The notes: generated by a model not told the origin, from the letters alone. A DNA stretch of 64,000 bases from Paludibacteraceae bacterium (GCA_017937025.1 JAGBEJ010000002.1:248001-312000), one strand, 5' to 3'; positions 17,867 to 26,369 are shown, counted from the first letter of the stretch. Numbers and translations: made by a program.

Positions 17867-18679
17867 ATGAAAACGAATATTGCGAGACATATCATCACTG
17901 TCATAGGGCTTATGGCGATAACCGCAATGAACGCAACCGCCCAGGACACCGACGAAGTCATATCGGTGAACAGGACATACAAGAAAATCGTCCCCCTGGA
18001 CAAATTCAACAAGGAGTGGACAATACAAATACTGTCGATGAAACGCACTCCGCAAGACGCGTCGTTCTTCGACGGACTGGACGTGGCGTATGAGATAACC
18101 GGCAAGGACGGCTGGAAAAGGTACTTCATCGGACAATACGACACAGAGAAGGAAGCGAGCGAAATGCTCAGCCTTGTCAGAAAGAAGAACGAGAAGTACA
18201 AAGACGCCTTCGTCGTGAGGACAAGCAGCGTGTCATTCAATAACGAATACAAGAAGTCGCACGGCGCCGAAGTCGATCTGATGCAATTGAGAGCCGACAG
18301 CATAGCCGAGGTTAGAAGAGTCAGAGACTCGATAAGCGCCGAAAAGGCAATGAGAGCGTTCCACTTCGCCCCTGAGACCGTGGACAACGACAAAATCATA
18401 GAATCGCCATACAAGGACGCAGAGGCAGAAAACGTGGACGAGAAAAAAGCATACGCAGTGCAAATAATAGCCTCAAGATACCCTATCTACAAGAAGGAAA
18501 TCATCGAGTTCGACACCATAGAGGAATTCTACATGCCTGACGACGGCATATACAGATACACAACAGAAATGTGCAAGGGCGACAAAGCCAGAAAATACCT
18601 CGACAGAGCGATAGAGTCCGGATACACGGAAGCCGTCATCATCAACTACAATGTTTACAAGCCATATCTTGTGAGATAA
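17867..18679 (+). CDS. Exported protein with two SPOR-like repeats
   Basis: This 270-residue protein has a signal peptide ending near ATAQDTD. Two segments share a pattern seen in SPOR domains: WTIQILSMKR...GQYDTEKEASEML (about residues 45-105) and YAVQIIASRY...GDKARKYLDRAIESGY (about 190-255). SPOR domains bind glycan strands without stem peptides, so a cell-wall role is possible, but the matches are weak and the second lacks some usual positions. It follows secG by 94 nt; no clear promoter was seen, so it may belong to the same transcript. Function not known. Confidence 0.7.
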   Translation: MKTNIARHIITVIGLMAITAMNATAQDTDEVISVNRTYKKIVPLDKFNKEWTIQILSMKRTPQDASFFDGLDVAYEITGKDGWKRYFIGQYDTEKEASEMLSLVRKKNEKYKDAFVVRTSSVSFNNEYKKSHGAEVDLMQLRADSIAEVRRVRDSISAEKAMRAFHFAPETVDNDKIIESPYKDAEAENVDEKKAYAVQIIASRYPIYKKEIIEFDTIEEFYMPDDGIYRYTTEMCKGDKARKYLDRAIESGYTEAVIINYNVYKPYLVR

Positions 18680-18703
18680 GGAATACCCTTAAAGAAATTA
18701 CAC

Positions 18704-18711
18704 TATATTTG
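18704..18711 (+). promoter_or_regulatory. -7 element upstream of the 18740 gene
   Basis: TATATTTG matches TAnnTTTG, 28 nt before the ATG at 18740. Confidence 0.65.
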
Positions 18712-18739
18712 TAGAATAGCAATCAAAAAAAATCATACT

Positions 18740-19477
18740 ATGAAAGCAGCAAAAGCAATCTTGGCAGCGGCATGCGCGATATGCATCAGCGCATCTGCGG
18801 AAATAAAGGTAACTGACTTGACAAAAGCGGAAATCCCTGAACAGGCGCAATACAAAGGCGACTTCGTGGCAGCAGTGACATGGAAAGACAAAGACGGAGT
18901 TCACTATGTAATAGAGAGCGAGACTCCGCTGCTTATAACCAAGGAGGCAAGAGCTGCGATGAACGACTACAGAGTAGTGGAAAACACCATCACCGGCGAG
19001 AAAGACTCCATCGCCAACTATGAGCTCGTGGAGAACAACGGCAAGATAGACACACTGAGAAATCTCGAGGCCGACTACAGAGTGAAGGGATTGTTCACTT
19101 ACCACTATGTAAACAGCAAGAAAGGCTGGAACCTTGAGTGGAAGAACATGGACAACGTAAACCAGTGCTCATACAAGAACCTGACTGCTAATTATTTGAC
19201 TAAGCCAATCATCACAGACCTCGACAACGACAAGAAGGCTGAGATATGGTTCGTTTACGTGCTCGGATGCAGACAGTACCACCTGACTCCGCTCGGCATC
19301 AGAGAGGTCGTTTATGTGAACGGCGAGAGAGCCACAGTGCGCGGACTGCAGATAACAAAGAACGGAGACAAGACATACGGTGGCGAATCAAAAGCCGACG
19401 AGAAGTTCATGGGACTGCCACAGGTTATCAAAGAGTACGGCAAAAAACTCTGGCTGAAGCACGTCAACCAGGAATAA
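18740..19477 (+). CDS. Hypothetical exported protein
   Basis: This 245-residue protein has a signal peptide (AKAILAAACAICISASA) and no family I can name. It contains two tryptophan-rich segments (AVTWKDKDGVHYVIES, KKGWNLEWKNMDN) and PIITDLDNDKKAEIWFVYV, which resembles the calcium-binding loop of FG-GAP/VCBS repeat proteins. It has its own promoter at 18704 and is convergent with the CCA-adding enzyme gene, whose stop lies 6 nt away; no terminator separates them. A periplasmic or outer-membrane-facing location is likely. Confidence 0.75.
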   Translation: MKAAKAILAAACAICISASAEIKVTDLTKAEIPEQAQYKGDFVAAVTWKDKDGVHYVIESETPLLITKEARAAMNDYRVVENTITGEKDSIANYELVENNGKIDTLRNLEADYRVKGLFTYHYVNSKKGWNLEWKNMDNVNQCSYKNLTANYLTKPIITDLDNDKKAEIWFVYVLGCRQYHLTPLGIREVVYVNGERATVRGLQITKNGDKTYGGESKADEKFMGLPQVIKEYGKKLWLKHVNQE

Positions 19478-19483
19478 AAGACG

Positions 19484-20896
19484 CTACGGCTTAGAAAGTC
19501 CGATTTCTGCGGCTTTCTTCAACATGAATTCATAAGCCGCATCATACTCATTAGGAATAAGGCCATCAAGGATCGCATCTTTGATGGCTTCTTTTATTAC
19601 ACCCACTTCGGCGCACGGAGAAAGGTTGAACGCCTCCATGATGACCTTGCCGGAAACCGGCGGCTGGAAATTGCGTATGCGGTCCTTCTCCTCAATGTCC
19701 TTCAGCTTCTTGCGGACGATGGCGAAGTTGCGCGAATAGCGCTTGACACGCTCGGGGTTCTTGGACGTGATGTCCGCCTCGCACAACAGCATAAGAGACT
19801 CAAGGTCGTCGCCAGCCTCGAACAGCAAACGGCGTATGGCTGAATCTGTTATCTCGTCCTCCGACAGCACGATAGGACGCATGTGCAGCATGACGAGGTT
19901 TCTGACAAACCTCATCGGCTCCCCTACCGGCATTTTCATGCGGCGGAATATCGGCGGAACCATCTTCGCGCCAATGTAATTATGGTTATGGAATGTCCAG
20001 CCGAGTTTCTTGTCGAAGCGCTTGGAAGCCGGCTTGCCCAAATCGTGGAACACTGCCGCCCAGCGCAGCCAAAGGTCATCGGACTTCTCAGCCACATTGT
20101 CGAGCACCGTAAGCGTATGGCGGAAATTATCCTTGTGTCCCATACCCTCGCGTGTTTCAACACCCTTGAGAGCGTGCAGCTCAGGAAAAATCAGTTCCAG
20201 AAGCCCAGCCTCCTCCAAAAGCAGGAAGCCCATTGACGGCTTAGGCGAAAGGATTATCTTGTTGAGTTCATCAAGAATCCTCTCCTTTGAAATAATCTCT
20301 ATGCGTGACGCATTGCGCGCTATGGCATCGAACGTCCTCTGCTCGATATAGAATCCGAGCTGCGTGGCAAATCTGATGGCGCGCATCATGCGCAAAGGGT
20401 CGTCGGAAAAAGTGATGTCGGGGTCGAGTGGCGTGCGGATTATCTTGTTATCCAAATCCTCCAGCCCGTTGAACGGGTCGAGCATCTCGCCGAATGTGGC
20501 GGAGTTGAGCGACAATGCCAATGCGTTAATGGTAAAGTCGCGGCGGTTCTGGTCGTCACGCAGCGTTCCGTCCTCGACGACAGGCTTGCGAGAATCCCTG
20601 GAATACGACTCCCTGCGCGCTCCCACAAACTCGACTTCGATATTCTTCTTGTGCACCTGAGCTGTCCCGAAGTTACGGTAAACAGCAAGATGAGTGCCCT
20701 TGCCGAGCTTATGAGCCACCTTGGTCGCGAAATCCACACCCGAGCCCACCACAACCACATCAATATCCTTGGAATGGCGCTTAAGGAGAATGTCTCGCAC
20801 GAATCCGCCAATGACATAACACTCAAGTCCCTCTTCATCGGCAACGCTTGTTATTATCGGGAAAACTGGATTGTCAAGATGCTCCTTAAGATTCAT
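19484..20896 (-). CDS. cca: CCA tRNA nucleotidyltransferase with HD domain
   Basis: This 470-residue enzyme adds or repairs the 3' CCA end of tRNAs. The class II nucleotidyltransferase head has [11 protein letters not shown] and [10 protein letters not shown] (metal-binding acids) at residues 30-55, then [11 protein letters not shown] and the RNA-binding segment [18 protein letters not shown]. An HD phosphohydrolase domain follows ([30 protein letters not shown]). This arrangement is standard in Bacteroidetes. The promoter at 20925-20932 (minus) sits between inverted AAACGG/CCGTTT hexamers. Confidence 0.93.
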   Translation of the reverse strand: MNLKEHLDNPVFPIITSVADEEGLECYVIGGFVRDILLKRHSKDIDVVVVGSGVDFATKVAHKLGKGTHLAVYRNFGTAQVHKKNIEVEFVGARRESYSRDSRKPVVEDGTLRDDQNRRDFTINALALSLNSATFGEMLDPFNGLEDLDNKIIRTPLDPDITFSDDPLRMMRAIRFATQLGFYIEQRTFDAIARNASRIEIISKERILDELNKIILSPKPSMGFLLLEEAGLLELIFPELHALKGVETREGMGHKDNFRHTLTVLDNVAEKSDDLWLRWAAVFHDLGKPASKRFDKKLGWTFHNHNYIGAKMVPPIFRRMKMPVGEPMRFVRNLVMLHMRPIVLSEDEITDSAIRRLLFEAGDDLESLMLLCEADITSKNPERVKRYSRNFAIVRKKLKDIEEKDRIRNFQPPVSGKVIMEAFNLSPCAEVGVIKEAIKDAILDGLIPNEYDAAYEFMLKKAAEIGLSKP

Positions 20897-20914
20897 AGCC
20901 TGTCATAGTGGGAT

Positions 20915-20949
20915 AAACGGAATGCAAATATAAGATTTTTTGGCCGTTT
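20915..20949 (-). promoter_or_regulatory. cca promoter with flanking inverted hexamers
   Basis: The -7 element TATATTTG is at 20925-20932 on the minus strand. AAACGG (20915-20920) and CCGTTT (20944-20949) flank it as an inverted repeat, possibly an operator, possibly chance. Confidence 0.5.
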
Positions 20950-21083
20950 AGGAAGCCTCACAACGGCACAAGAGTCCAAATTGGCACATTAATTGAATGA
21001 CAAAACAAGAGAGCTGCAAGATAACGTTCAGACAGAGGCATTTTTTTGCTATCTTGCAAGACTTTTTCGCAAAACAAGACATT

Positions 21084-21947
21084 ATGAAGAAATTCATCTT
21101 ACTCGCAATGATAATAGGCGCTGCCGCATGTGGCAAAACCGACGACCAGCTTGCCATGGAGCAGTACGAAAGCGCCGACTCCGCCTACAAAGCCGGCAAC
21201 CACGCCTTAGCCCTCGCCTACATAGACTCGCTAAACACAAAGTACCCTAAGCAAGTGGCGGCGCGCAAAAAAGCGAAAATCATAGAGCTGAACATCAAAA
21301 TAGAAGAACAAAGAAGCAACCTGCAAACTGCCGACAGCATGCTGCAAATAAGCCAGGAGGCATTCAACAGCAGCACTGGCGGCTTCAACTTCGAGAAGAA
21401 CGAGAAATACCAGAGCGAAGGCAACTTCACCGTGAAAGGTCAAGAAACGCTCAGAATAGCCGGCAGAACAATGCTTAAGCCTTACATAACCGAAAAAGGC
21501 GAACTGCAGATACACAGCCAATGCGTTGGCAGAACAGGACACACTAAAATATCAGTCAGCTGCGGCGACAGAACCGAGGAGAGCGAGGAAATAGCCAAAG
21601 GAAGCGCCTACAACCATATCTACACAGCAGGCGACGCCAAGCACCAGACTCTCGTGATAAAGCAGAACGCCGACAAAATAGCGAGCCTCATAGCCGAAAA
21701 TGCCAGCGCAACCATAAAGGTAACACTGATGGAGAACGGCAAGACGATGGCAAGCTACATCATGAGCCAGCAGGACAAGAACGCCATAGCCAAAGCCGTG
21801 GAACTGTCGCAAAAACTGAAGACGCTCATGGAATACAAGCACCAGAAAGAAGTGGCAGAAAGGAAAATCGAAGTATTCCAGCACTCTCTGGCGCAATACG
21901 AAGCAGAAGCGACATTAAACAATAACAACAACGAAAAACAACAATAA
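21084..21947 (+). CDS. Hypothetical lipoprotein with coiled-coil segments
   Basis: This 287-residue protein starts MKKFILLAMIIGAAACGK with a lipobox (AAAC; acylated Cys at residue 16). Next comes a TPR-like hairpin (EQYESADSAYKAGNHALALAYIDSLN), a helical heptad-rich stretch (about 60-100), a beta-rich middle (FTVKGQETLRIAGRTMLKPYI) and a C-terminal helix ending in an Asn/Gln run. I do not recognise the family. The open frame extends to 20997 but the ATG at 21084 gives a proper lipoprotein signal. A thioredoxin-like gene follows 15 nt downstream, so the pair is probably an envelope operon. Confidence 0.75.
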   Translation: MKKFILLAMIIGAAACGKTDDQLAMEQYESADSAYKAGNHALALAYIDSLNTKYPKQVAARKKAKIIELNIKIEEQRSNLQTADSMLQISQEAFNSSTGGFNFEKNEKYQSEGNFTVKGQETLRIAGRTMLKPYITEKGELQIHSQCVGRTGHTKISVSCGDRTEESEEIAKGSAYNHIYTAGDAKHQTLVIKQNADKIASLIAENASATIKVTLMENGKTMASYIMSQQDKNAIAKAVELSQKLKTLMEYKHQKEVAERKIEVFQHSLAQYEAEATLNNNNNEKQQ

Positions 21948-21962
21948 CTAAAATACAAAACC

Positions 21963-22439
21963 ATGAAAAAGAGAATCACAATCGCACTTGCATTACTAAT
22001 CGGAATATGCACAGCAAGCCTCGCGCAGACCGACGAGAACACACCGGCAAGAAAGAAACTCGAGGAAATAGGCAAACCTACTTTCCGCCAGACCATCTGG
22101 AACCCGAACAAAAACAAGAAATTCACATACACAGGAGACAAGATAATCCTACTGGACTTCGGCGCAAAATGGTGCAAGCCATGCAAAAAGACAACACCAA
22201 TACTCGAGGAACTCAATGCCGAATACGGCGACCAGATACAGATGTACAGCATCGACATAGACAACGAGGCGAACTCGAAGCCGGACTACCCTACCGTGTT
22301 CAAGTTCGAAAACATTCCTGCCATCGTAGTCATAAAACCGAACATGAAGAAAGCGCCTGTGGCGTACAGAATCGGCGGCAAGACAAAGGACGAAATCAGA
22401 GCGCTCATCGACGCACTGATAGCCGACGACAAGAAGTAA
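21963..22439 (+). CDS. Periplasmic thioredoxin-family protein
   Basis: This 158-residue protein has a signal peptide (RITIALALLIGICTASLAQ) and a thioredoxin fold with the active site FGAKWCKPCKKTTPILEEL (CKPC at about residues 68-71) and the cis-proline segment ENIPAIVVIK. It should reduce or isomerise disulfides, or pass electrons, outside the cytoplasm; its partner is unknown. It lies 15 nt after the lipoprotein gene and ends just before a strong terminator. Confidence 0.88.
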   Translation: MKKRITIALALLIGICTASLAQTDENTPARKKLEEIGKPTFRQTIWNPNKNKKFTYTGDKIILLDFGAKWCKPCKKTTPILEELNAEYGDQIQMYSIDIDNEANSKPDYPTVFKFENIPAIVVIKPNMKKAPVAYRIGGKTKDEIRALIDALIADDKK

Positions 22440-22460
22440 AAAAACATCTTTCTATAACAA

Positions 22461-22492
22461 AAAAACCGCTGCAAGTTTTGCAGCGGTTTTTT
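22461..22492. terminator. Bidirectional rho-independent terminator
   Basis: The 9-bp stem CCGCTGCAA/TTGCAGCGG (22466-22474 and 22478-22486) is flanked by A- and T-runs. It serves the thioredoxin operon (plus) and the restriction-like operon (minus), whose stop codon is at 22499. Confidence 0.9.
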
Positions 22493-22498
22493 GTTGCC

Positions 22499-23590
22499 CT
22501 ATCGTCCGCTCTTTCTTCTATTACATTCGCGACAAAGCATTTGGCAGTTCTCCGCAACCGTCCGTCCGCCGTCGTGCCACGGCGTGATGTGGTCGGCTTC
22601 CATCTGCGACAGATCGAAATGCTCGCCGCAGTCGGCGCAGATGCCATGCTGGCGTTCGTAGGCTGCCAATTTCTGCGCATCAGAGAAGGCACGGATGGAC
22701 AAGTACTTTTCCTTGCGTGTCAGAATATACGGATAAATACCAGTCTTCTTGGTCACATCGTCATCGAGTACGAGTTTCGCCACCTCGGCATCTATTGCCT
22801 GTGCGTCAAAGACCTTATCCTTGTAAATCTTGTACAGCTCGCCCCAATTCACGCCTTTCATTATCTTCTTGCGCTCCTTCGTCGGACGGAAGGTCGTTTC
22901 AATCCATGTAATGACCGACTGGAAGAACTGCCAGAGCGCAGCGGCGTTCGGGTCATGCTGGTGGTTGCCCATATAGACCTCGACATTGCCGTCGGAAATC
23001 CACGAGATAGCCGTTTCCAAGTACTCCTGACGGATGGCAGAGCCCGTCAGATAGTCGCCGCCTATCCTTGCCGCCGGACAGCCGTTCTTACTGAAATAGC
23101 GCTTCGCATCGCTCACCCACGAGCCGGCATAGACGGCATTGCGGAGTTCCTGGTCGGTCAGTTCCTCGCCAGCGATATTGATCGTCTTGAACCACTTGAG
23201 TTTCTCGCTGTCCGTTCCGCTGCAGATATAGACCTGCAGTTCGTAGTTCAGGATTTTCTCCTGCTCATCAGGTTGCAGATTGTGGAAATAACGCATATCG
23301 AATGCGAAATCTCCGTTCACATACTGGCAGATGCTGATAGTGCGCTGCTGTCCGTCGATAATCTCGAACGAGCCGTCCTCACGCACAGCCCAGTACATCA
23401 CATTGAGCGGAAAGCCCTGCGTAAGCGTGTCAATCACAGCGTCGCGCTGCTTTTCCTTATATACGAACTCGCGCTGATAAGGCGGACGGACATCCAGTTT
23501 GCCGCCGTAGGCTGTCACACCGTTCTCGGCATTGTCCTCGTAACCATTTGTCAAGTCTCGGACGGTTATTTTATGCAATTCTATGTTCAT
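22499..23590 (-). CDS. DUF262-HNH endonuclease-like protein
   Basis: This 363-residue protein joins an N-terminal DUF262 domain (PYQREFVYKEKQRDAV at about residues 37-52; nucleotide-binding IIDGQQRT at 77-84) to a C-terminal classical HNH nuclease: CADC at 318-321, ADHITPWHDGG at 332-342 and CREC at 353-356. DUF262 is the GmrS-type module of modification-dependent restriction systems (GmrSD, SspE, BrxU), but there it is normally joined to DUF1524, not to this HNH type. It follows the methyltransferase gene after 88 nt on the same strand. A restriction nuclease paired with that methyltransferase is the likely role. Confidence 0.87.
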   Translation of the reverse strand: MNIELHKITVRDLTNGYEDNAENGVTAYGGKLDVRPPYQREFVYKEKQRDAVIDTLTQGFPLNVMYWAVREDGSFEIIDGQQRTISICQYVNGDFAFDMRYFHNLQPDEQEKILNYELQVYICSGTDSEKLKWFKTINIAGEELTDQELRNAVYAGSWVSDAKRYFSKNGCPAARIGGDYLTGSAIRQEYLETAISWISDGNVEVYMGNHQHDPNAAALWQFFQSVITWIETTFRPTKERKKIMKGVNWGELYKIYKDKVFDAQAIDAEVAKLVLDDDVTKKTGIYPYILTRKEKYLSIRAFSDAQKLAAYERQHGICADCGEHFDLSQMEADHITPWHDGGRTVAENCQMLCRECNRRKSGR

Positions 23591-23678
23591 AATATTCTGA
23601 TTTTAAGGTTAATCATTCCATTATCCTGTTGCTAAGATGGTGTGCACATCGTCTCTACCATATATTGGGCGTTTTCTA

Positions 23679-24782
23679 TCATTTATTTTTGCCGTATTCA
23701 GCACCGTCCTCGGCAGCCATCGGTGTTTGTAATTCATTCGCATTTTGTTGGCGACGACGGATGAGAATGCGAGAATATGGAACTGTCACAACACCGTCAA
23801 CCATCATATATAAATCACCATCAACAACACCACGCTTCTGTATTTCCTTTCTATATTTTTTATGCTCAGGTTTGTATGGTTGAACCCCACATTCAAGACC
23901 CAAACTTGCAATACCAAGACCTATTATTTCAAATTGTTCTGGATTATATTTATCCATAAATGTAATTGGAACTCCCATTACACCATCATAATTAATTGGT
24001 ATATCAGATGTCTTATCAATGTTAATTGCATTGAAATTCTCATACCTCCTATAATCATCAGGACTATATGCTTTATAGAGAATCAAATCTTCATGACGCT
24101 TTTGTATCTCGAGGTTTGTAAACCAATTCACTCCCGAAACACGAATCATACCTTCACGATGGTCGCCTGCTGTAGCAGTATCTTCATATTTGCTGATAAA
24201 ATGTCCGGCTCCACCTTTGAAACCATAACCAAGCCACAATTTATTATCTCTTATCAGAGGAAATATCTCATGATAACCAATTGCATTTTGATGTCCTATT
24301 ATCACAAATTTCTTGTCGTACTTCATCAGTTGCGCCACATATTCACGAAATAGTGAAAACGGCGGATTGGTAACGACAATATCGGCTTGTTTCAAAAGTT
24401 CAATACATTCAGGCGAGCGAAAATCTCCGTCACCATTGAAGTAATGAATTCCTATTTCCTCCGGGTCCGGCACACGGTTGCCATTGCGGTCGCCGTTATA
24501 CTCGAGCCAAATGGCACGCTCGCTGTCGTTGCTGCTGAAAAGGTCACGTTCCTGGCTCTTGTAGCAAGTAGTTATGAGTTTTTTCAGTCCAAGTGCTTCG
24601 AAATTATGACTGAAATAATGGAAGAAATTGCTTATGCGTGGGTCGTCACAATTACACAACACTACTTTGTCTTTAAAGTGCTGTTTATAGTGCTTTAATT
24701 CGTTTTCTATATCAGGAAGCTGAGTGTAAAACTCATCTTTCTTGGCCTTGTTAGCTGCATGAAGTTTCTTATTTCCTGCCAT
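23679..24782 (-). CDS. EcoRI-family adenine-specific DNA methyltransferase
   Basis: This 367-residue protein starts AGNKKLHAANKAKKDEFYTQ, the conserved start of M.EcoRI-like proteins, and has CNCDDPRISNFF (residues 43-54) and the catalytic TNPPFSLFREY (138-148), the NPPF motif of adenine-N6 methyltransferases. Family members methylate DNA adenine with S-adenosylmethionine; the target site is not readable. The frame stays open to a GTG at 24872, but that stretch lies inside the structured leader and does not match the family, so the ATG at 24782 is chosen. A 300-nt leader and a promoter at 25100 precede it; the DUF262-HNH gene follows 88 nt downstream. Confidence 0.88.
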   Translation of the reverse strand: MAGNKKLHAANKAKKDEFYTQLPDIENELKHYKQHFKDKVVLCNCDDPRISNFFHYFSHNFEALGLKKLITTCYKSQERDLFSSNDSERAIWLEYNGDRNGNRVPDPEEIGIHYFNGDGDFRSPECIELLKQADIVVTNPPFSLFREYVAQLMKYDKKFVIIGHQNAIGYHEIFPLIRDNKLWLGYGFKGGAGHFISKYEDTATAGDHREGMIRVSGVNWFTNLEIQKRHEDLILYKAYSPDDYRRYENFNAINIDKTSDIPINYDGVMGVPITFMDKYNPEQFEIIGLGIASLGLECGVQPYKPEHKKYRKEIQKRGVVDGDLYMMVDGVVTVPYSRILIRRRQQNANELQTPMAAEDGAEYGKNK

Positions 24783-24815
24783 AATGATTGATAGTTTACG
24801 CACGCTATCAATCAC

Positions 24816-24866
24816 GGCAGCGCAAAAAGGAAAGGTGCTTTCCTTATTGCGTTTACCAAGGCTGCC
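24816..24866 (-). terminator. Terminator-like hairpin in the methyltransferase leader
   Basis: On the minus strand GCAATAAGGAAAG and CTTTCCTTTTTGC pair around a CAC loop with one mismatch; GGCAGC and GCTGCC form an outer stem with a 10-nt bulge on one side. The T-run lies inside the 3' arm. It could act as an attenuator 40 nt before the start codon. Confidence 0.55.
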
Positions 24867-25099
24867 CACCACGGAAACCTTCTAACGATAATAAGTACTC
24901 ACACCCTTGAGGTATGAGCATTGCTTATTATACATCGTTAAAAGGTTGCCCTGTATAGACGACCTTCACATATTATTTCTGTGGTTTATTTCCGGTAAGT
25001 TTGGTGGGCTTCGGTAAACGCGAAATAATAGCTAATGCTTTGGTTAATATGTTATGTTATAAAACTGTCTGTTTTGTTTGTTTTCTGTTTGTACAAGTG

Positions 25100-25107
25100 C
25101 AAATATA
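25100..25107 (-). promoter_or_regulatory. -7 element of the methyltransferase-HNH operon
   Basis: TATATTTG on the minus strand, followed by CA, matches TAnnTTTG. It predicts a transcript start near 25093 and a leader of about 310 nt. Confidence 0.65.
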
Positions 25108-25151
25108 ATGAAATAAAACCGCCACAAGCGCAGGGCATGGAATAAAGGCAC

Positions 25152-25184
25152 AAAAAAAGGAACCCGAAAGGATTCCTTTTTTTT
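25152..25184 (-). terminator. Terminator of the rpsF-rpsR-rplI operon
   Basis: On the minus strand GGAATCC/GGGTTCC forms a 7-bp stem with one G-T wobble and a 4-nt loop, followed by a T-run, 22 nt after the rplI stop codon. Confidence 0.85.
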
Positions 25185-25206
25185 ATTTGAGTGATAAGAT
25201 TCAGTC

Positions 25207-25653
25207 TTATGCCTCAGCTACAACGTCAACGTCGATTTCTGCTGCAACCTCCTTGTGGAGACGAACAGTAGCCTTGTAAGAACCGAGCTCCTTGATAGCG
25301 GAGTTCAGCGAGATGATCTTGCGATCTATGCTGATGCCCTGCTTCTCGAGCTGCTCTGCGATCTGAGCAGTAGTGACAGATCCGAAGATCTTGCCGTTCT
25401 CGCTTGTCTTAACAGCTACAGAAACCTTAACGCCGTTGATCTTAGCAGCCTGTGCCTCAGCCTCGGCCTTGATCTTAGCGAGCTTGTGAGCGCGCTGCTT
25501 GAGGTTCTCAGCCAAAACCTTCTTAGCAGAAGGAGTAGCAACGATAGCTTTCTTCTGTGGGATAAGGTAGTTCAAACCATATCCGTCCTTAACCTTTATA
25601 ATGTCATCCTTGTATCCAAGGTTGTGAACATCCTCTAAAAGAATAATTTCCAT
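25207..25653 (-). CDS. rplI: 50S ribosomal protein L9
   Basis: This 148-residue protein has the L9 N-domain (MEIILLEDVHNLGYKDDIIKVKDGYGLNYLIPQ in the usual place), the long connecting helix rich in Ala, Lys and Glu, and the C-domain with SVTTAQIAEQLEKQG. L9 sits at the base of the L1 stalk of the large subunit and helps keep the reading frame. Length is standard. It is the last gene of the rpsF-rpsR-rplI operon, 19 nt after rpsR. Confidence 0.97.
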   Translation of the reverse strand: MEIILLEDVHNLGYKDDIIKVKDGYGLNYLIPQKKAIVATPSAKKVLAENLKQRAHKLAKIKAEAEAQAAKINGVKVSVAVKTSENGKIFGSVTTAQIAEQLEKQGISIDRKIISLNSAIKELGSYKATVRLHKEVAAEIDVDVVAEA

Positions 25654-25672
25654 TGTGTCGTTCCTCCTTAAA

Positions 25673-25942
25673 TTACTTCAACAAATCTGTTACATAAGGC
25701 AGAAGAGCCAAGTGACGTGCTCTCTTCACAGCCTGAGCGACCTTTCTCTGGAACTTAAGAGAAGTACCAGTAAGACGACGAGGAAGGATCTTGCCCTGCT
25801 CGTTGAGGAACTTCTTCAAGAACTCAGGGTCCTTGTAATCAATATACTTGATACCGTTCTTCTTGAAACGGCAATATTTTTTCTTCTTTACATCTACTGA
25901 AGGTGGTGTAAGATATCTGATTTCTGAATTGTTTACTGCCAT
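25673..25942 (-). CDS. rpsR: 30S ribosomal protein S18
   Basis: This 89-residue protein has the S18 core [19 protein letters not shown] and [21 protein letters not shown]18 binds S6 on the small-subunit platform. The KKYCRFKK start keeps one cysteine, as is common. It lies 3 nt after rpsF and 19 nt before rplI in the conserved bacterial order. Confidence 0.97.
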   Translation of the reverse strand: MAVNNSEIRYLTPPSVDVKKKKYCRFKKNGIKYIDYKDPEFLKKFLNEQGKILPRRLTGTSLKFQRKVAQAVKRARHLALLPYVTDLLK

Positions 25943-25945
25943 TGT

Positions 25946-26308
25946 TTAGTCCTCCTTTTTAGCTTCTTCTTTCTTAGATGATTTCAAGCTTTTTCTCTTT
26001 GCAGCGTACTCAACTGCGAACTTATCCATTGCGAATGTGAGGAAGCGGATAACGCGCTCGTCACGACGATAAGCTGTCTCAAGCTTGTCTACAAGTGTAG
26101 GCTCGCCCTTGAACTGCAAGAGTGAATAGAAGCCTGTTGACTTTTTTGCGATTGGGTAAGCCAGCTTCTTCAAGCCCCAATTCTCTTCATTGACGATCTC
26201 AGCACCTTCTGCTGTAAGAACGCCTTTGAATTTTTCAACCGTTTCCTTCATCTGTTGCTCAGACAAAACGGGAGTTAAAATGAAAACGGTTTCGTAATCT
26301 TTTAACAT
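25946..26308 (-). CDS. rpsF: 30S ribosomal protein S6
   Basis: This 120-residue protein has the S6 fold marks [42 protein letters not shown] and [18 protein letters not shown]6 pairs with S18 on the small-subunit platform. The C-terminal 20 residues form a Lys/Glu-rich tail, as in many Bacteroidetes. It is the first gene of its operon, with a promoter at 26370-26377. Confidence 0.97.
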   Translation of the reverse strand: MLKDYETVFILTPVLSEQQMKETVEKFKGVLTAEGAEIVNEENWGLKKLAYPIAKKSTGFYSLLQFKGEPTLVDKLETAYRRDERVIRFLTFAMDKFAVEYAAKRKSLKSSKKEEAKKED

Positions 26309-26369
26309 AAAGTGTTATAAATTAATGAGTTAATAATAACTTCTTGGTCTTTAGCGCCAAAAAGCGGTG

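Larger units (their letters stand above)
24783..25107 (-). ncRNA. Structured leader RNA of the methyltransferase-HNH operon
   Basis: Between the -7 element (25100-25107) and the ATG at 24782, the minus strand holds at least four helices. H1 is TATTATTT/AAATAATA (24971-24978 with 25023-25030). H2 is a long hairpin, arms 24876-24895 and 24924-24947. H3 is a 12-of-13-bp hairpin followed by T residues (24822-24850) inside an outer GGCAGC/GCTGCC stem. H4 is the 9-bp GATTGATAG hairpin (24786-24813) just before the ATG. GCGTTTACC in H1 is also perfectly complementary to GGTAAACGC beside H3, and GCCCACC to GGTGGGC, so H1 and a long-range helix exclude each other. It could be a cis-acting switch or a separate small RNA. 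Confidence 0.65.

Noticed and set aside
21015-21058. Inverted repeat TGCAAGATA/TATCTTGCA before the 21084 lipoprotein gene
   Set aside because: It is 9 bp with a 26-nt gap and overlaps a weak -7 box; chance pairing is as likely as an operator, so it is not listed as a feature.
22007-23635. 542-codon plus-strand frame across the thioredoxin and HNH genes
   Set aside because: It crosses a strong terminator and is antisense to a protein with clear DUF262 and HNH motifs.
24783-24872. N-terminal extension of the methyltransferase (start at 24872)
   Set aside because: The extra 30 residues are coded by the hairpin region and do not match the family, which starts at the ATG 24782.
24816-25030. Integron attC or attI site
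   Set aside because: The imperfect palindromes lack the paired RYYYAAC/GTTRRRY core sites in the right places, and no integrase is nearby.
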